This document shows positions 1-5,048 of a stretch of 7,330 nt of DNA, piece by piece (position 1 is the stretch's first letter; each line of letters opens with the position of its first letter). Source of the DNA: Planctomycetia bacterium (GTDB lineage: Bacteria > Planctomycetota > Phycisphaerae > Phycisphaerales > SM1A02); contig JAACEA010000040.1 of NCBI GenBank assembly GCA_009936695.1, positions 1 through 7,330 of the forward strand. The letters are read 5' to 3'. A model generated the notes under the pieces. It was not told the origin of the DNA and did not search any database. It was given only the letters and a program-made list of their open reading frames with translations. Position numbers and translations under genes: made by a program.

Positions 1-535
1 CGTCGGCCCGACCGAAGCAGTCGATGACCTCGGTCCCGCCGGAGGCGGGAAGGTTGATCGGCTGGCAGACGGCTCCGAAGGTGTCCTGGACCGCCGCGAG
101 CAGTTCCTCGAGATCGCCGGCGTGGTCGATCTTGTTGATCACGATCATCCGCGGAAGGTTCCGCTCCTCGGCGATACGCATGATCCGCCGCACCACGGTG
201 TCGATGCCGTTTTCGGCGTCGATGACCACCACCACGGTCTCCACCGCGGGCAGCACGCTGATCGACTTGCCGAGGAACTCGACGCTGCCCGGCGTGTCGA
301 TCAGATTCACATGCGCGCCACCATGGTCGAAGTGGACCAGCGCGGAGTCGAGGCTTCGTCCCACTTCACGCTCGAGTGGATCGTGATCGGTGACGGTCTC
401 GCCCCGCTCGACCCGACCGGCCTTGGGGATCGCGCCCGCGGCGGCCAGCAACGCCTCGACCAGCGTGGTCTTGCCGGATCCCCCCGGGCCGGTGAGTACA
501 AGGTTGCGGATGTCCGCGGTGCCGTAGCTGTTCAT
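1..535 (-). CDS. EF-G-like translational GTPase, N-terminal part (runs off left edge)
   Basis: This is the first 178 residues of a GTPase of the elongation factor G-like group; the rest lies beyond base 1. Seen in the translation: a G1/P-loop at residues 16-24 (GPGGSGKTT), a G3 motif DTPGS at 80-84, and a G4 motif NKID at 134-137, with hydrophobic strands before G3 and G4 as in EF-G. The start ATG (533-535) gives MNSYGTADIRNLVLTG and has a GGGAG-type ribosome site about 7 nt upstream. Canonical EF-G has RGITI in switch I and DTPGH at G3. Here the matching stretches are GRSLDS (59-64) and DTPGS, so the switch-I Thr and the catalytic His are not recognisable. That fits the EF-G-like paralogues (FusA2-type) rather than the main FusA. 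Family membership is clear; the exact role, a ribosome-associated or specialised factor, is inference. It is divergent from trmL. Confidence 0.88.
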   Translation of the reverse strand, partial: MNSYGTADIRNLVLTGPGGSGKTTLVEALLAAAGAIPKAGRVERGETVTDHDPLEREVGRSLDSALVHFDHGGAHVNLIDTPGSVEFLGKSISVLPAVETVVVVIDAENGIDTVVRRIMRIAEERNLPRMIVINKIDHAGDLEELLAAVQDTFGAVCQPINLPASGGTEVIDCFGRAD

Positions 536-921
536 GGCGAGCTCCCGTTTCGGCGACCGCCGAAGCGGCCCGGGGAGTCGACCCATCCCTCGCATCCGCG
601 ATGGCGATCTGGACTCGAACGAGAATCCTCACCGAAGGAACCCGTGCCCACGGGAGTCCTCGTTTCACGTTCATCCTAGATCCGTGATTCGATTCGGCGA
701 CATCGAAGTCTGGATTTTCCCGACGATCGACGCACGACCCGCTCCACGAACCCCCGGAAGGCCCTCGTGGCGAGGACGAATCCACTCAGCGCCGCATGGC
801 CGTGGATGTCTCGATCGGATCGAGGACGCGGTGCCGACGCGCTCGGATACGATCGAATCGGTTCTCGAACCTCCCAGCCCGGCTGCGATCCGTCCGCCAA
901 CCTCCGATGAAGAAGGCTCCC
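536..921. other. Divergent intergenic region between the EF-G-like gene and trmL
   Basis: These 386 bases separate two divergently transcribed genes and must hold both promoters unless trmL starts further upstream. I see no convincing -35/-10 pair on either strand; a TAGGAT-like hexamer on the minus strand near 675 lacks a matching -35. One small GC inverted repeat (CCCGTGCCCACGGG, 641-654) is present without a U-run. Short open frames here are arginine/proline-rich, with no recognisable domain, and are treated as non-coding. Confidence 0.5.
910..916 (+). promoter_or_regulatory. Ribosome binding site that decides the trmL start
   Basis: The purine run AAGAAGG ends 5 nt before the ATG at 922. 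The alternative in-frame ATG at 907 is preceded by pyrimidine-rich CGCCAACCTCCG with no Shine-Dalgarno match, so 922 is preferred. The match to AGGAGG is imperfect. Confidence 0.45.
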
Positions 922-1458
922 ATGGCCGCCGTCCCTCCCCACCCCAACTTCGAGATCATCCTCCTCAACCCGGAGATCCCGAACAACACCGGCAACATCG
1001 GCCGAACCGCCGCGGCCACCGGCTGCCGGCTGCACGTCGTTCATCCCATCGGCTTCGACATGGGCGAGAAGGCCCTTCGCCGGGCGGGGCTGGACTACTG
1101 GTCACAGGTGGATTGCGTCGAGCACGAGTCGTGGCCAGACTGCGACCGAGCCGTCGGTGGCGGATCCTGGCTTCTCACCGCCAGGCGAGGCCGGCCGATC
1201 TGGGACGCGACGTTTCAACGCGGTGATCGCTTGATCTTCGGACGGGAGAGCGACGGCGTCGGTCCGGACTTCACCGGGGACTTCGAGGCGACCCATGGCG
1301 TGGACCGAATCCTCACGCTTCCCATGGTCGACGCCCCCGGGATCCGAAGCCTGAATCTCGCCACCGCCGTCGCGGTGGTGGTCTACGAAGGGCTCCGACA
1401 ACTCCGAGCCGGACCCGATACCGGCCCTCCGACGGCCGAAAAGACGCCGGAGAGGTGA
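922..1458 (+). CDS. trmL: tRNA (cytidine/uridine-34-2'-O)-methyltransferase, SPOUT family
   Basis: The 178-residue product belongs to the TrmL/YibK family. These enzymes transfer a methyl group from S-adenosylmethionine to the 2'-OH of the wobble nucleotide of tRNA-Leu isoacceptors in the cytoplasm. Family motifs are easy to see: NPEIPNNTGNIGRTAAATG near residues 16-34, the LRRAGLDYW block at 52-60, FGRESDGV at 106-113, and the C-terminal knot segment LPMVDAPGIRSLNLATAV (133-150) followed by VVVYEGLRQ. The last two form the trefoil-knot SAM site in this family. E. coli TrmL is about 157 residues; the extra length is a short N-terminus and a tail rich in Pro and Thr. The start at 922 was chosen for its AAGAAGG ribosome site; 907 (adding MKKAP) is possible, while 796 would add an arginine-rich leader and is unlikely. 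It appears monocistronic. Confidence 0.93.
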   Translation: MAAVPPHPNFEIILLNPEIPNNTGNIGRTAAATGCRLHVVHPIGFDMGEKALRRAGLDYWSQVDCVEHESWPDCDRAVGGGSWLLTARRGRPIWDATFQRGDRLIFGRESDGVGPDFTGDFEATHGVDRILTLPMVDAPGIRSLNLATAVAVVVYEGLRQLRAGPDTGPPTAEKTPER

Positions 1459-1630
1459 CCTGCATGGCGGATTCCCGCCAATCCACGTGGTTGACGCAAC
1501 TCGATCGGCACCCGAGGACGTATGCTTCTCGCGGACGAGCGTGGCGAGGATTCGATCCCGCCCACGGGGATCGCCGCGCGGACTGCTCGGCCGACCGATC
1601 GTCCGCCGAACGCATCGAGTTGATTCAGTG

Positions 1631-1675
1631 ACCTCGACACCGTGTCGAGGTGGTCCGGTCGACGGTCGATCGGAC
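1631..1675. promoter_or_regulatory. Two abutting hairpins between trmL and the pseudopilin gene
   Basis: The first inverted repeat (1631-1651) has 10-base arms, ACCTCGACAC and GTGTCGAGGT, around a single C; as RNA this is a 9-bp stem with a CCG loop. The second (1653-1675) pairs GTCCGGTCGA with TCGATCGGAC (one G-U pair) around a CGG loop. They are separated by one base, and the two loop triplets are complementary. No U-run follows, so a classical intrinsic terminator is not supported. They lie 173 nt after the trmL stop and end 43 nt before the pseudopilin ATG, so they could be a terminator/processing element for trmL or a leader structure for the pseudopilin. The rest of the 260-base spacer (1459-1718) shows no supported gene. 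Confidence 0.55.
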
Positions 1676-1718
1676 GTGATCGGTCCGCCCATCGGTCGGT
1701 AACCAGCCGAGGATTCGC

Positions 1719-2765
1719 ATGATCCGCACTCTCCATCGCCCCCTTCTTCGTCGCGCCTTCACGATCACCGAGCTGCTCGTCGTGATCGGCATCATCACCC
1801 TCCTGATCGGAATCCTCCTGCCGGCGCTCGGCAAGGTCCGGGAGAAGGCACGCGTCACCGAGACGACCTCCGTCATGGAGGAGTTCGGCAAGGCGTGCGA
1901 TGCGTTCGCCCAGCAGTTCGGCTACTACCCCGGCATCGTGCCCGAGGAGGTCCTCGCCGCCGACCCGCTCATCACGCCGATGGAGAACGCCGTGCTGCAC
2001 CTTTCCGGTGGCGCGGTCCGGGAGGACGAACTTCCCATCTACATCAACGGAGTCGCCTTCAACGACCTCGGGAGCATCGACTTCGATCCCGAGGAATCCG
2101 GACAGCAAGGCACGGTCATCACCTTCAACGGCCCGAACGGCGCCTTTCGAATCGCGGTCTACGCCGGCGCGGTCGGCGACGGCCCGTTCGTCCAGGGGAA
2201 GCGATACGCCCCCTTCTTCAGTCCGAAGGGATCGCAGTTCGCGGCGGTCAAGTACGACGCCGACGACAGCGGCGTCCTCGAGGAGATCAGGTTCCTCCCC
2301 ACCGTGCTCGACGCCTGGGGCAATCCCCTGATGTACGCCCGCCGGCTCCGTGCCAACGGCCCTATGGTCGGGCAGGACGTGCGATCGACGCAGTTCTCGC
2401 TCGCGAGTCAGGCCCGCGTTCTCAACGCGACCGCGCTCGGGGATCTCGCCCAGGACCAGACCGTCGACAACACCGCCGGCAGCATCATCAACAAGACGAC
2501 CACCAGCTCGGCGACACCCCGCGAGGACACGTTTGCGCAGATCATTCGAACCCCTGCGATCGGCGCCGCCCGCCAGCCCCAGTCCGGCGCACCTCGAGGC
2601 GAATACATCGTGATTTCGGCCGGAAACGACGGGGTGTTCTTCAGCGTGGAGGACGGCCCGGGGGGCCCGAGCAGCCCGGTCACCGACATCGTCGGCAGCG
2701 CCGCCAACGGCACCCCGACGGTCATCCGCGAATACGACGACATCATCGTCGCCGGCGGTGGGTGA
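1719..2765 (+). CDS. Type II secretion / type IV pilin-like pseudopilin (GspG-like)
   Basis: This 348-residue prepilin-like protein opens with a positively charged leader (residues 1-13) ending RRA, then FTITELLVVIGIITLLIGIL, the class III prepilin signal and membrane helix. Prepilin peptidase would be expected to cleave between A13 and F14, giving mature Phe1 and Glu5 (E18), the residue that drives pilin assembly. The usual Gly at -1 is Ala here. The hydrophobic helix covers about 19-37. The periplasmic domain carries features common in GspG-like pseudopilins: LDAWGNP (197-203) and a C-terminal SAGNDGVFFSVEDG (300-313), resembling the calcium-loop region of GspG. The tail ends YDDIIVAGGG. 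The start ATG has GAGG 6 nt upstream. No other secretion or pilus gene is in the window, so the assembly machine is encoded elsewhere. It converges on the next gene with a gap of only 28 bases. Confidence 0.88.
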   Translation: MIRTLHRPLLRRAFTITELLVVIGIITLLIGILLPALGKVREKARVTETTSVMEEFGKACDAFAQQFGYYPGIVPEEVLAADPLITPMENAVLHLSGGAVREDELPIYINGVAFNDLGSIDFDPEESGQQGTVITFNGPNGAFRIAVYAGAVGDGPFVQGKRYAPFFSPKGSQFAAVKYDADDSGVLEEIRFLPTVLDAWGNPLMYARRLRANGPMVGQDVRSTQFSLASQARVLNATALGDLAQDQTVDNTAGSIINKTTTSSATPREDTFAQIIRTPAIGAARQPQSGAPRGEYIVISAGNDGVFFSVEDGPGGPSSPVTDIVGSAANGTPTVIREYDDIIVAGGG

Positions 2766-2793
2766 GTCAGACTCGCGGCGGGCCGGGTTCCGG

Positions 2794-3531
2794 TCAGCCG
2801 TCCGTCTTCGTCGGCGCCGCGGCCTGATCGACGGATTCCGTGGGCGTCTCCGACTGGATGAAACCCCACGGTTTCGGCGCCGGTGGCTTCGAGTCGACGC
2901 CGGAAGCACCGACGGTGGCGGCGCCAGCGCCGGGCGGTTCCACCGCGTCGACGGACTTCGCCTTGCCTGCATTCCGCATCGCGCGTCGGCGATTCTCGAC
3001 GCGGCGAATCTCCTGCTGCCTGGCCTTGTACCGATCGATCTCGAGAAGCAGTGATTCCACCTGGGTCGGCGCCAGTTCCGAAATGATCCGCTGCTGCGTC
3101 ACGTTCCACTTCGGCATCGCGCCCCGGATCATTCGAACGCGGGTGGTGAGTTCCGGTGGAATGTCGCCGCCCGCTTCCCGGATCCCTCGAATCTCGGTGA
3201 TCACCGATTCGAGCTCCAGGCCCATGGTCTGCCGCCAGTGTTCGACCTGCTCGAGGTAGGTGCGGACGATCTTCGTGATCAGGGGGGCCTGAAGCTCCGT
3301 GACCTGCACATGCCGCAGCGCGTCGAGCCAGCCCGCCTCCGACACGCCGCTTCGAATCGGATCGACCGTCCGGATCTTCGCACCGGTGACTTTCGCGGGA
3401 CTTCCCGGATCGAGCTCCTTGGACCCCGAAACGGAGTCCTGCCCCTTGGGCGGCGTCGCGCCCAGGACGGAAACGCCGCCGAACGTCGAAACGGCGATCA
3501 GGAGAAGAGACGTTGAGCGGAGTCGATTCAT
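2794..3531 (-). CDS. Small helical secreted protein of unknown function
   Basis: I do not recognise a named family for this 245-residue protein. It begins MNRLRSTSLLLIAVSTFGG with a typical Sec signal peptide (basic start, hydrophobic core about 8-23, likely cleavage near LGA at 25), so it is probably exported to the periplasm or outside. Residues 65-185 are predicted by eye to be mostly helical and rich in Glu, Arg and Gln, with the segment ISELAPTQVESLLLEIDRY (150-168) recalling the L-T/A-P-x-Q turn of LTxxQ/Spy-like periplasmic helical proteins. That resemblance is weak and is inference only. The last 55 residues are rich in Pro, Ala and Ser and look disordered. There is no cysteine, so it is not a lipoprotein. 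It is divergent from mrp across a hairpin-rich spacer and convergent with the pseudopilin gene. A GGGA about 10 nt before the ATG is a weak ribosome site. Confidence 0.75.
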   Translation of the reverse strand: MNRLRSTSLLLIAVSTFGGVSVLGATPPKGQDSVSGSKELDPGSPAKVTGAKIRTVDPIRSGVSEAGWLDALRHVQVTELQAPLITKIVRTYLEQVEHWRQTMGLELESVITEIRGIREAGGDIPPELTTRVRMIRGAMPKWNVTQQRIISELAPTQVESLLLEIDRYKARQQEIRRVENRRRAMRNAGKAKSVDAVEPPGAGAATVGASGVDSKPPAPKPWGFIQSETPTESVDQAAAPTKTDG

Positions 3532-3607
3532 GCGGGTGGATTCCCTGGGGCGTTCAGACGGGGCCGTGACCGGAAGGAAACGGCCGAGATCCGAGCCGGT
3601 TGCAACT

Positions 3608-3625
3608 CGCGGCGGCGATGCCGCG
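3608..3625. repeat. GC-rich hairpin in the divergent spacer
   Basis: CGCGGC (3608-3613) can pair with GCCGCG (3620-3625) around a six-base loop. It is the first of three GC hairpins between the secreted-protein gene and mrp and lies about 76 nt upstream of the secreted-protein start on the minus strand. GC-rich DNA makes such repeats fairly easily, so its role is uncertain. Confidence 0.35.
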
Positions 3626-3671
3626 AAACCACCGTGTCGCCGACGCGGCTCGTCGTATCATGATCGACCGT

Positions 3672-3685
3672 CCTCCCCCGGGAGG
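3672..3685 (+). promoter_or_regulatory. Upstream CCTCCC/GGGAGG hairpin with embedded Shine-Dalgarno-like sequence
   Basis: CCTCCC (3672-3677) and GGGAGG (3680-3685) form a perfect inverted repeat around CC. The right arm runs into GGGAGGTGA, an almost ideal match to the 16S anti-Shine-Dalgarno. A TTG at 3694 sits 8 nt further on and opens a frame that overlaps mrp out of phase, but its product looks non-coding. If transcribed, the left arm would mask the Shine-Dalgarno-like right arm. A regulatory role is inference. Confidence 0.4.
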
Positions 3686-3740
3686 TGAGATCCTTGCAGC
3701 GACCGGACCGAACCGCTCGGTTCCCGGACCTTGAAACGCC

Positions 3741-3757
3741 CCTCCCGACTCGGGAGG
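3741..3757 (+). promoter_or_regulatory. mrp-proximal CCTCCCGA/TCGGGAGG hairpin
   Basis: CCTCCCGA (3741-3748) and TCGGGAGG (3750-3757) are a perfect 8+1+8 inverted repeat, forming a 7-bp stem with an ACT loop as RNA. It ends 28 nt before the mrp ATG and is followed by a pyrimidine-rich stretch with TTTT at 3771-3774. It repeats the core stem of the 3672-3685 hairpin 69 bases downstream. It could be a leader attenuator, a 5' UTR structure or a factor-binding site; the sequence alone does not decide. Confidence 0.5.
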
Positions 3758-3785
3758 CTCCTCGCTCCTCTTTTCAGGCGACCCG

Positions 3786-4361
3786 ATGGCCCTCACACCA
3801 GAACGCATTCTCGACGCGCTCCGCACCGTCCGCGATCCCGACCTCGGAAAGGACCTCGTCACGCTCGGCATGGTCAAGCGGCACGACGTCGATGGTCCAC
3901 GGGTGATGATCACCGTCGAACTCACGACCCCCGCCTGTCCCATGAAGGACAAGATCCAGGGTGACATCGAGGCGGCGGTCCGTGGCGCGGCGGACGAGGT
4001 CGGGCATCCCGTGGACGTGATCGAGGTCGAGTTCACGGCCGACGTCCGACGACCGAACGAAAAGGCTCGCGACGAAACGAGCCCGCTTCCCGGCGTGCGA
4101 CAGATCGTCGCGGTCGGTGCGGGCAAGGGCGGCGTCGGCAAGAGCACGATCTCCACCAACCTCGCCGTGGGCCTCGCCCGCCACGGTGCGCGGGTGGGGC
4201 TGCTCGACGGGGACATCTACGGCCCGTCGCTTCCGACCATGCTCGGCCTCGGTGACACCGAGGTCACGGCCCGCGGCTCGATGCTGATGCCCTTCGAGTC
4301 CCACGGCATCAAGTCGATGACGATCGGCAAGCTCGTCGAACCGGACAAGGCTCTCGTCTAG
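3786..4361 (+). CDS. mrp: Mrp N-terminal part: DUF59/MIP18 domain plus P-loop half of the ATPase
   Basis: This 191-residue reading frame ends at the amber codon. Residues 1-85 are the DUF59 (MIP18-like) domain often fused to Mrp, with the typical LVTLGMV (24-30) and the conserved-Cys segment TTPACPMKDKI (48-58). Residues 105-191 begin the MRP/NBP35 ATPase: the deviant Walker A KGGVGKST (114-121) with its signature first Lys, then LLDGDIYGPSLPTMLG (139-154). The start ATG has AGG 7 nt upstream. By itself this part lacks the Walker-B-like aspartate and switch II of the family, so it should not hydrolyse ATP normally. The stop is TAG, whereas every other gene end in the window is TGA. Confidence 0.85.
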   Translation: MALTPERILDALRTVRDPDLGKDLVTLGMVKRHDVDGPRVMITVELTTPACPMKDKIQGDIEAAVRGAADEVGHPVDVIEVEFTADVRRPNEKARDETSPLPGVRQIVAVGAGKGGVGKSTISTNLAVGLARHGARVGLLDGDIYGPSLPTMLGLGDTEVTARGSMLMPFESHGIKSMTIGKLVEPDKALV

Positions 4362-4370
4362 CGGGGACCG

Positions 4371-4883
4371 ATGGCCCATGGGGCGTTCAAGCAACTCGCC
4401 CTGCAGACCGAGTGGGAGGAGCTCGACTACCTCGTGGTCGATCTCCCTCCCGGCACCGGCGACGTCCCGCTCACCCTCGCCCAGCTGCTTCCCCTGACCG
4501 GCGCGATCGTCGTGTGCACGCCCCAGAAGGTGGCGCAGGACGACGCCCGTCGCGCCGTGAAGATGTTCGAAGGACTCGGCGTCGAAGTGCTCGGCATCGT
4601 CGAGAACATGAGTTACTTCGTCGGCGACGACGGCAAGGAATACGACCTCTTCGGCCGGGGTGGCGCGGAGACCCTCGCCCAGGAACTCGGGCTGCCCTTC
4701 CTGGGTGGCGTTCCGATCACCCCCGCCCTCCGCGTCAACTCCGATCTCGGTGATCCGACCGCGAACTGGGACGACCCGAGCCTCGCGAAGTCGTTCGACG
4801 CCATCGTGACCCAGACCGCATCCCGGATCTCGATGGCTTCCATGCAAGGCAAGCTCCAGATGCCCAGCATCAGCGTTTCCTGA
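4371..4883 (+). CDS. mrp: Mrp C-terminal part: second half of the Fe-S carrier ATPase
   Basis: This 170-residue frame starts at the first ATG after the amber codon, 9 nt downstream and in the same frame as the first part. It carries the remaining ATPase motifs: LDYLVVDLPPGTGD (213-226 in the restored numbering), VCTPQ (243-247), DARRAVKMF (253-261) and GIVENMSYF (270-278), then LPFLGGVPI. The family CxxC motif, which bridges a [4Fe-4S] cluster between subunits and normally follows ENMS, is absent: the segment reads SYFVGDDGKEYDLFG, and this half contains no other CxxC pair. No good ribosome site precedes the ATG; GGGGA with a 3-nt gap is the only candidate. Independent translation, for example by re-initiation, is possible but unproven. 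Confidence 0.8.
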   Translation: MAHGAFKQLALQTEWEELDYLVVDLPPGTGDVPLTLAQLLPLTGAIVVCTPQKVAQDDARRAVKMFEGLGVEVLGIVENMSYFVGDDGKEYDLFGRGGAETLAQELGLPFLGGVPITPALRVNSDLGDPTANWDDPSLAKSFDAIVTQTASRISMASMQGKLQMPSISVS

Positions 4884-4988
4884 CCAAAATTCCGATTCGA
4901 GAGTGAAACCTCGCATTCCCATCTCGGAACAACGATCATGCAGCACGCCGGACATGCTTCCGGTTGCTGTGCCGATGAGCCGTCGATC

Positions 4989-5004
4989 GGCCCGGTACCG
5001 GGCC
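4989..5004. promoter_or_regulatory. 16-bp perfect palindrome in the PDZ-lipoprotein leader
   Basis: GGCCCGGTACCGGGCC is a perfect palindrome, able to form a 6-bp GC stem with a GTAC loop as RNA. It lies 106 bases after the mrp stop and 44 bases before the lipoprotein ATG. No U-run follows. It could be a dimeric-regulator operator, a terminator-like stem for mrp, or part of the lipoprotein 5' UTR. Nothing else recognisable is in this 165-base spacer except an A-rich patch just after the mrp stop. Confidence 0.5.
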
Positions 5005-5037
5005 ACCAGGATCGCCAATCAGCCCCGTCCCTCGTCC

Positions 5038-5043
5038 AGGAGA
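5038..5043 (+). promoter_or_regulatory. Ribosome binding site fixing the lipoprotein start
   Basis: AGGAGA ends 5 nt before the ATG at 5049, an almost ideal arrangement. It favours this start over the in-frame ATG at 4938, which lacks a ribosome site and would bury the signal peptide behind 37 residues. Confidence 0.75.
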
Positions 5044-5048
5044 TTCCC

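Larger units (their letters stand above)
3786..4883 (+). pseudogene. mrp: mrp locus interrupted by an in-frame TAG (amber) codon
   Basis: Read through the TAG at 4359-4361, the locus gives one continuous 365-position Mrp/ApbC protein in a single frame, close to the usual family length. The family context around the stop is normally ...W-R-G-P-M...; here it reads ALV-stop-RGPMAHGAF, so TAG replaces the expected Trp codon TGG by one G-to-A change. Everything downstream stays in frame with family motifs intact to a TGA at 4881. Mrp is a P-loop ATPase that carries and transfers Fe-S clusters to apo-proteins in the cytoplasm. Possible explanations are a recent nonsense mutation, a sequencing or assembly error, stop-codon suppression, or translation as two pieces. 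I favour error or recent mutation, since no other decay is visible. The two halves are listed separately below. Confidence 0.75.

Noticed and set aside
601..675. A tRNA-like stretch on the minus strand (GTTCGAGTCC-like T-loop and a nearby seven-base loop).
   Set aside because: The T-arm and anticodon-arm stems each pair at only 4 of 5 positions, base 37 would be a pyrimidine, and neither a D-arm nor a pairing 5' acceptor strand can be found.
796..921. An upstream trmL start at 796.
   Set aside because: It adds an arginine-rich stretch with no family match; starts at 907 or 922 fit TrmL length.
1487..1702. A 71-codon plus-strand frame in the trmL-pseudopilin spacer.
   Set aside because: It has no ribosome site, an Arg/Pro-rich product without motifs, and runs through the two hairpins.
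1383..2972. A long (529-codon) open frame on the minus strand opposite trmL's end and the pseudopilin gene.
   Set aside because: It is rich in Arg, Asp and Gly with no domain, spans the hairpin spacer, and lies opposite a gene with clear family motifs; this is a common shadow effect in GC-rich DNA.
3694..3906. A TTG-started leader frame 8 nt after the strong GGAGG at 3681-3685, overlapping mrp out of phase.
   Set aside because: The product is low-complexity and would overlap 121 bases of a conserved gene; only the ribosome-site-like sequence is striking, and it is reported as part of the hairpin.
4359..4361. Reading the mrp amber as pyrrolysine.
   Set aside because: Pyrrolysine is known mainly in methylamine methyltransferases; here the family residue is Trp and no supporting genes are in the window.
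3774..5018. A 414-codon open frame on the minus strand opposite mrp.
   Set aside because: Its His/Asp/Arg-rich low-complexity composition and lack of motifs mark it as an antisense shadow of mrp.
4938..5048. An upstream lipoprotein start at 4938.
   Set aside because: It has no ribosome site, would displace the signal peptide from the N-terminus, and crosses the 16-bp palindrome.
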